This document shows, in pieces, positions 63,297-63,322 of a stretch of 63,322 nucleotides of DNA. The stretch comes from an uncultured Bacteroidota bacterium (GTDB lineage Bacteria; Bacteroidota; Bacteroidia; Chitinophagales; Chitinophagaceae): positions 1 to 63,322 of the forward strand of contig CAISPO010000043.1 in NCBI GenBank assembly GCA_903887415.1. The letters are read 5' to 3'. The notes beneath the pieces are model-generated. The model made no database searches. It saw only the letters and a list, made by a program, of their open reading frames with translations, and was not told the origin of the DNA. Made by a program: the position numbers and the translations under genes. Position 1 is the stretch's first letter. The number at the start of each line of letters is the position of its first letter.

Positions 63297-63322
63297 TTCT
63301 ATGTTTTTAAGTTAATTTGATC

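Overview
The window looks like chromosome of a Bacteroidota species, most likely a Chitinophagaceae-type member. The support is LytTR-type two-component systems, four secreted proteins ending in a type IX secretion (T9SS) sorting domain, a split transketolase, a PafA-type alkaline phosphatase, an alpha-oxoamine synthase of the serine palmitoyltransferase group, short AT-rich leaders without Shine-Dalgarno sequences, and TAnnTTTG promoter-like boxes.

Layout. 1-7.8 kb: the C-terminal scrap of a histidine kinase facing a possible transposase start, an intact LytTR regulator, then housekeeping genes (folK, sppA, surE, anmK). 8-15 kb: a DegT-fold enzyme with His in place of the PLP lysine, and a 1665-residue surface protein with 11 Ig-like repeats. 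15-21 kb: a LytS/LytTR pair with a LiaF-like membrane protein, DUF4288, DUF1697 and parE. 21-31 kb: a polytopic membrane protein, a LutA-like protein, GNAT, YciI, a membrane HExxH protein, a TPR histidine kinase, an NHL-propeller protein split by a frameshift, and a terminase-like HTH gene. 31-41 kb: alpha-oxoamine synthase, alkaline phosphatase, an orphan REC plus Hpt pair, an amino-acid permease, a DMT transporter, a RelE-type toxin-antitoxin pair and a CPBP protease. 41-44 kb: accessory patch with a PIN toxin pair, three copies of a hairpin repeat and a frameshifted DUF998 gene. 44-48 kb: arginine decarboxylase-like protein and the transketolase N-terminal subunit. 47-54 kb: polysaccharide export (Wzm/Wzt) with two glycosyltransferases and a TPR membrane protein. 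54-61 kb: gmk, dapD, MscS, a T9SS protein with a CxxCH motif, DoxX, a GT2 and a histidine kinase. 61.9-63.3 kb: tRNA-Leu(GAG) with a foreign-looking gene running into its 3' end, suggesting the edge of an integrated element.

The least explained signal is a set of short intergenic arrays with strict period 7 or 8 (one period 9). They sit just after stop codons or between genes, often as inverted pairs. One octamer family recurs at several separate loci. A second repeat class is a three-hairpin module in which stem sequences differ between copies while loop motifs are kept.
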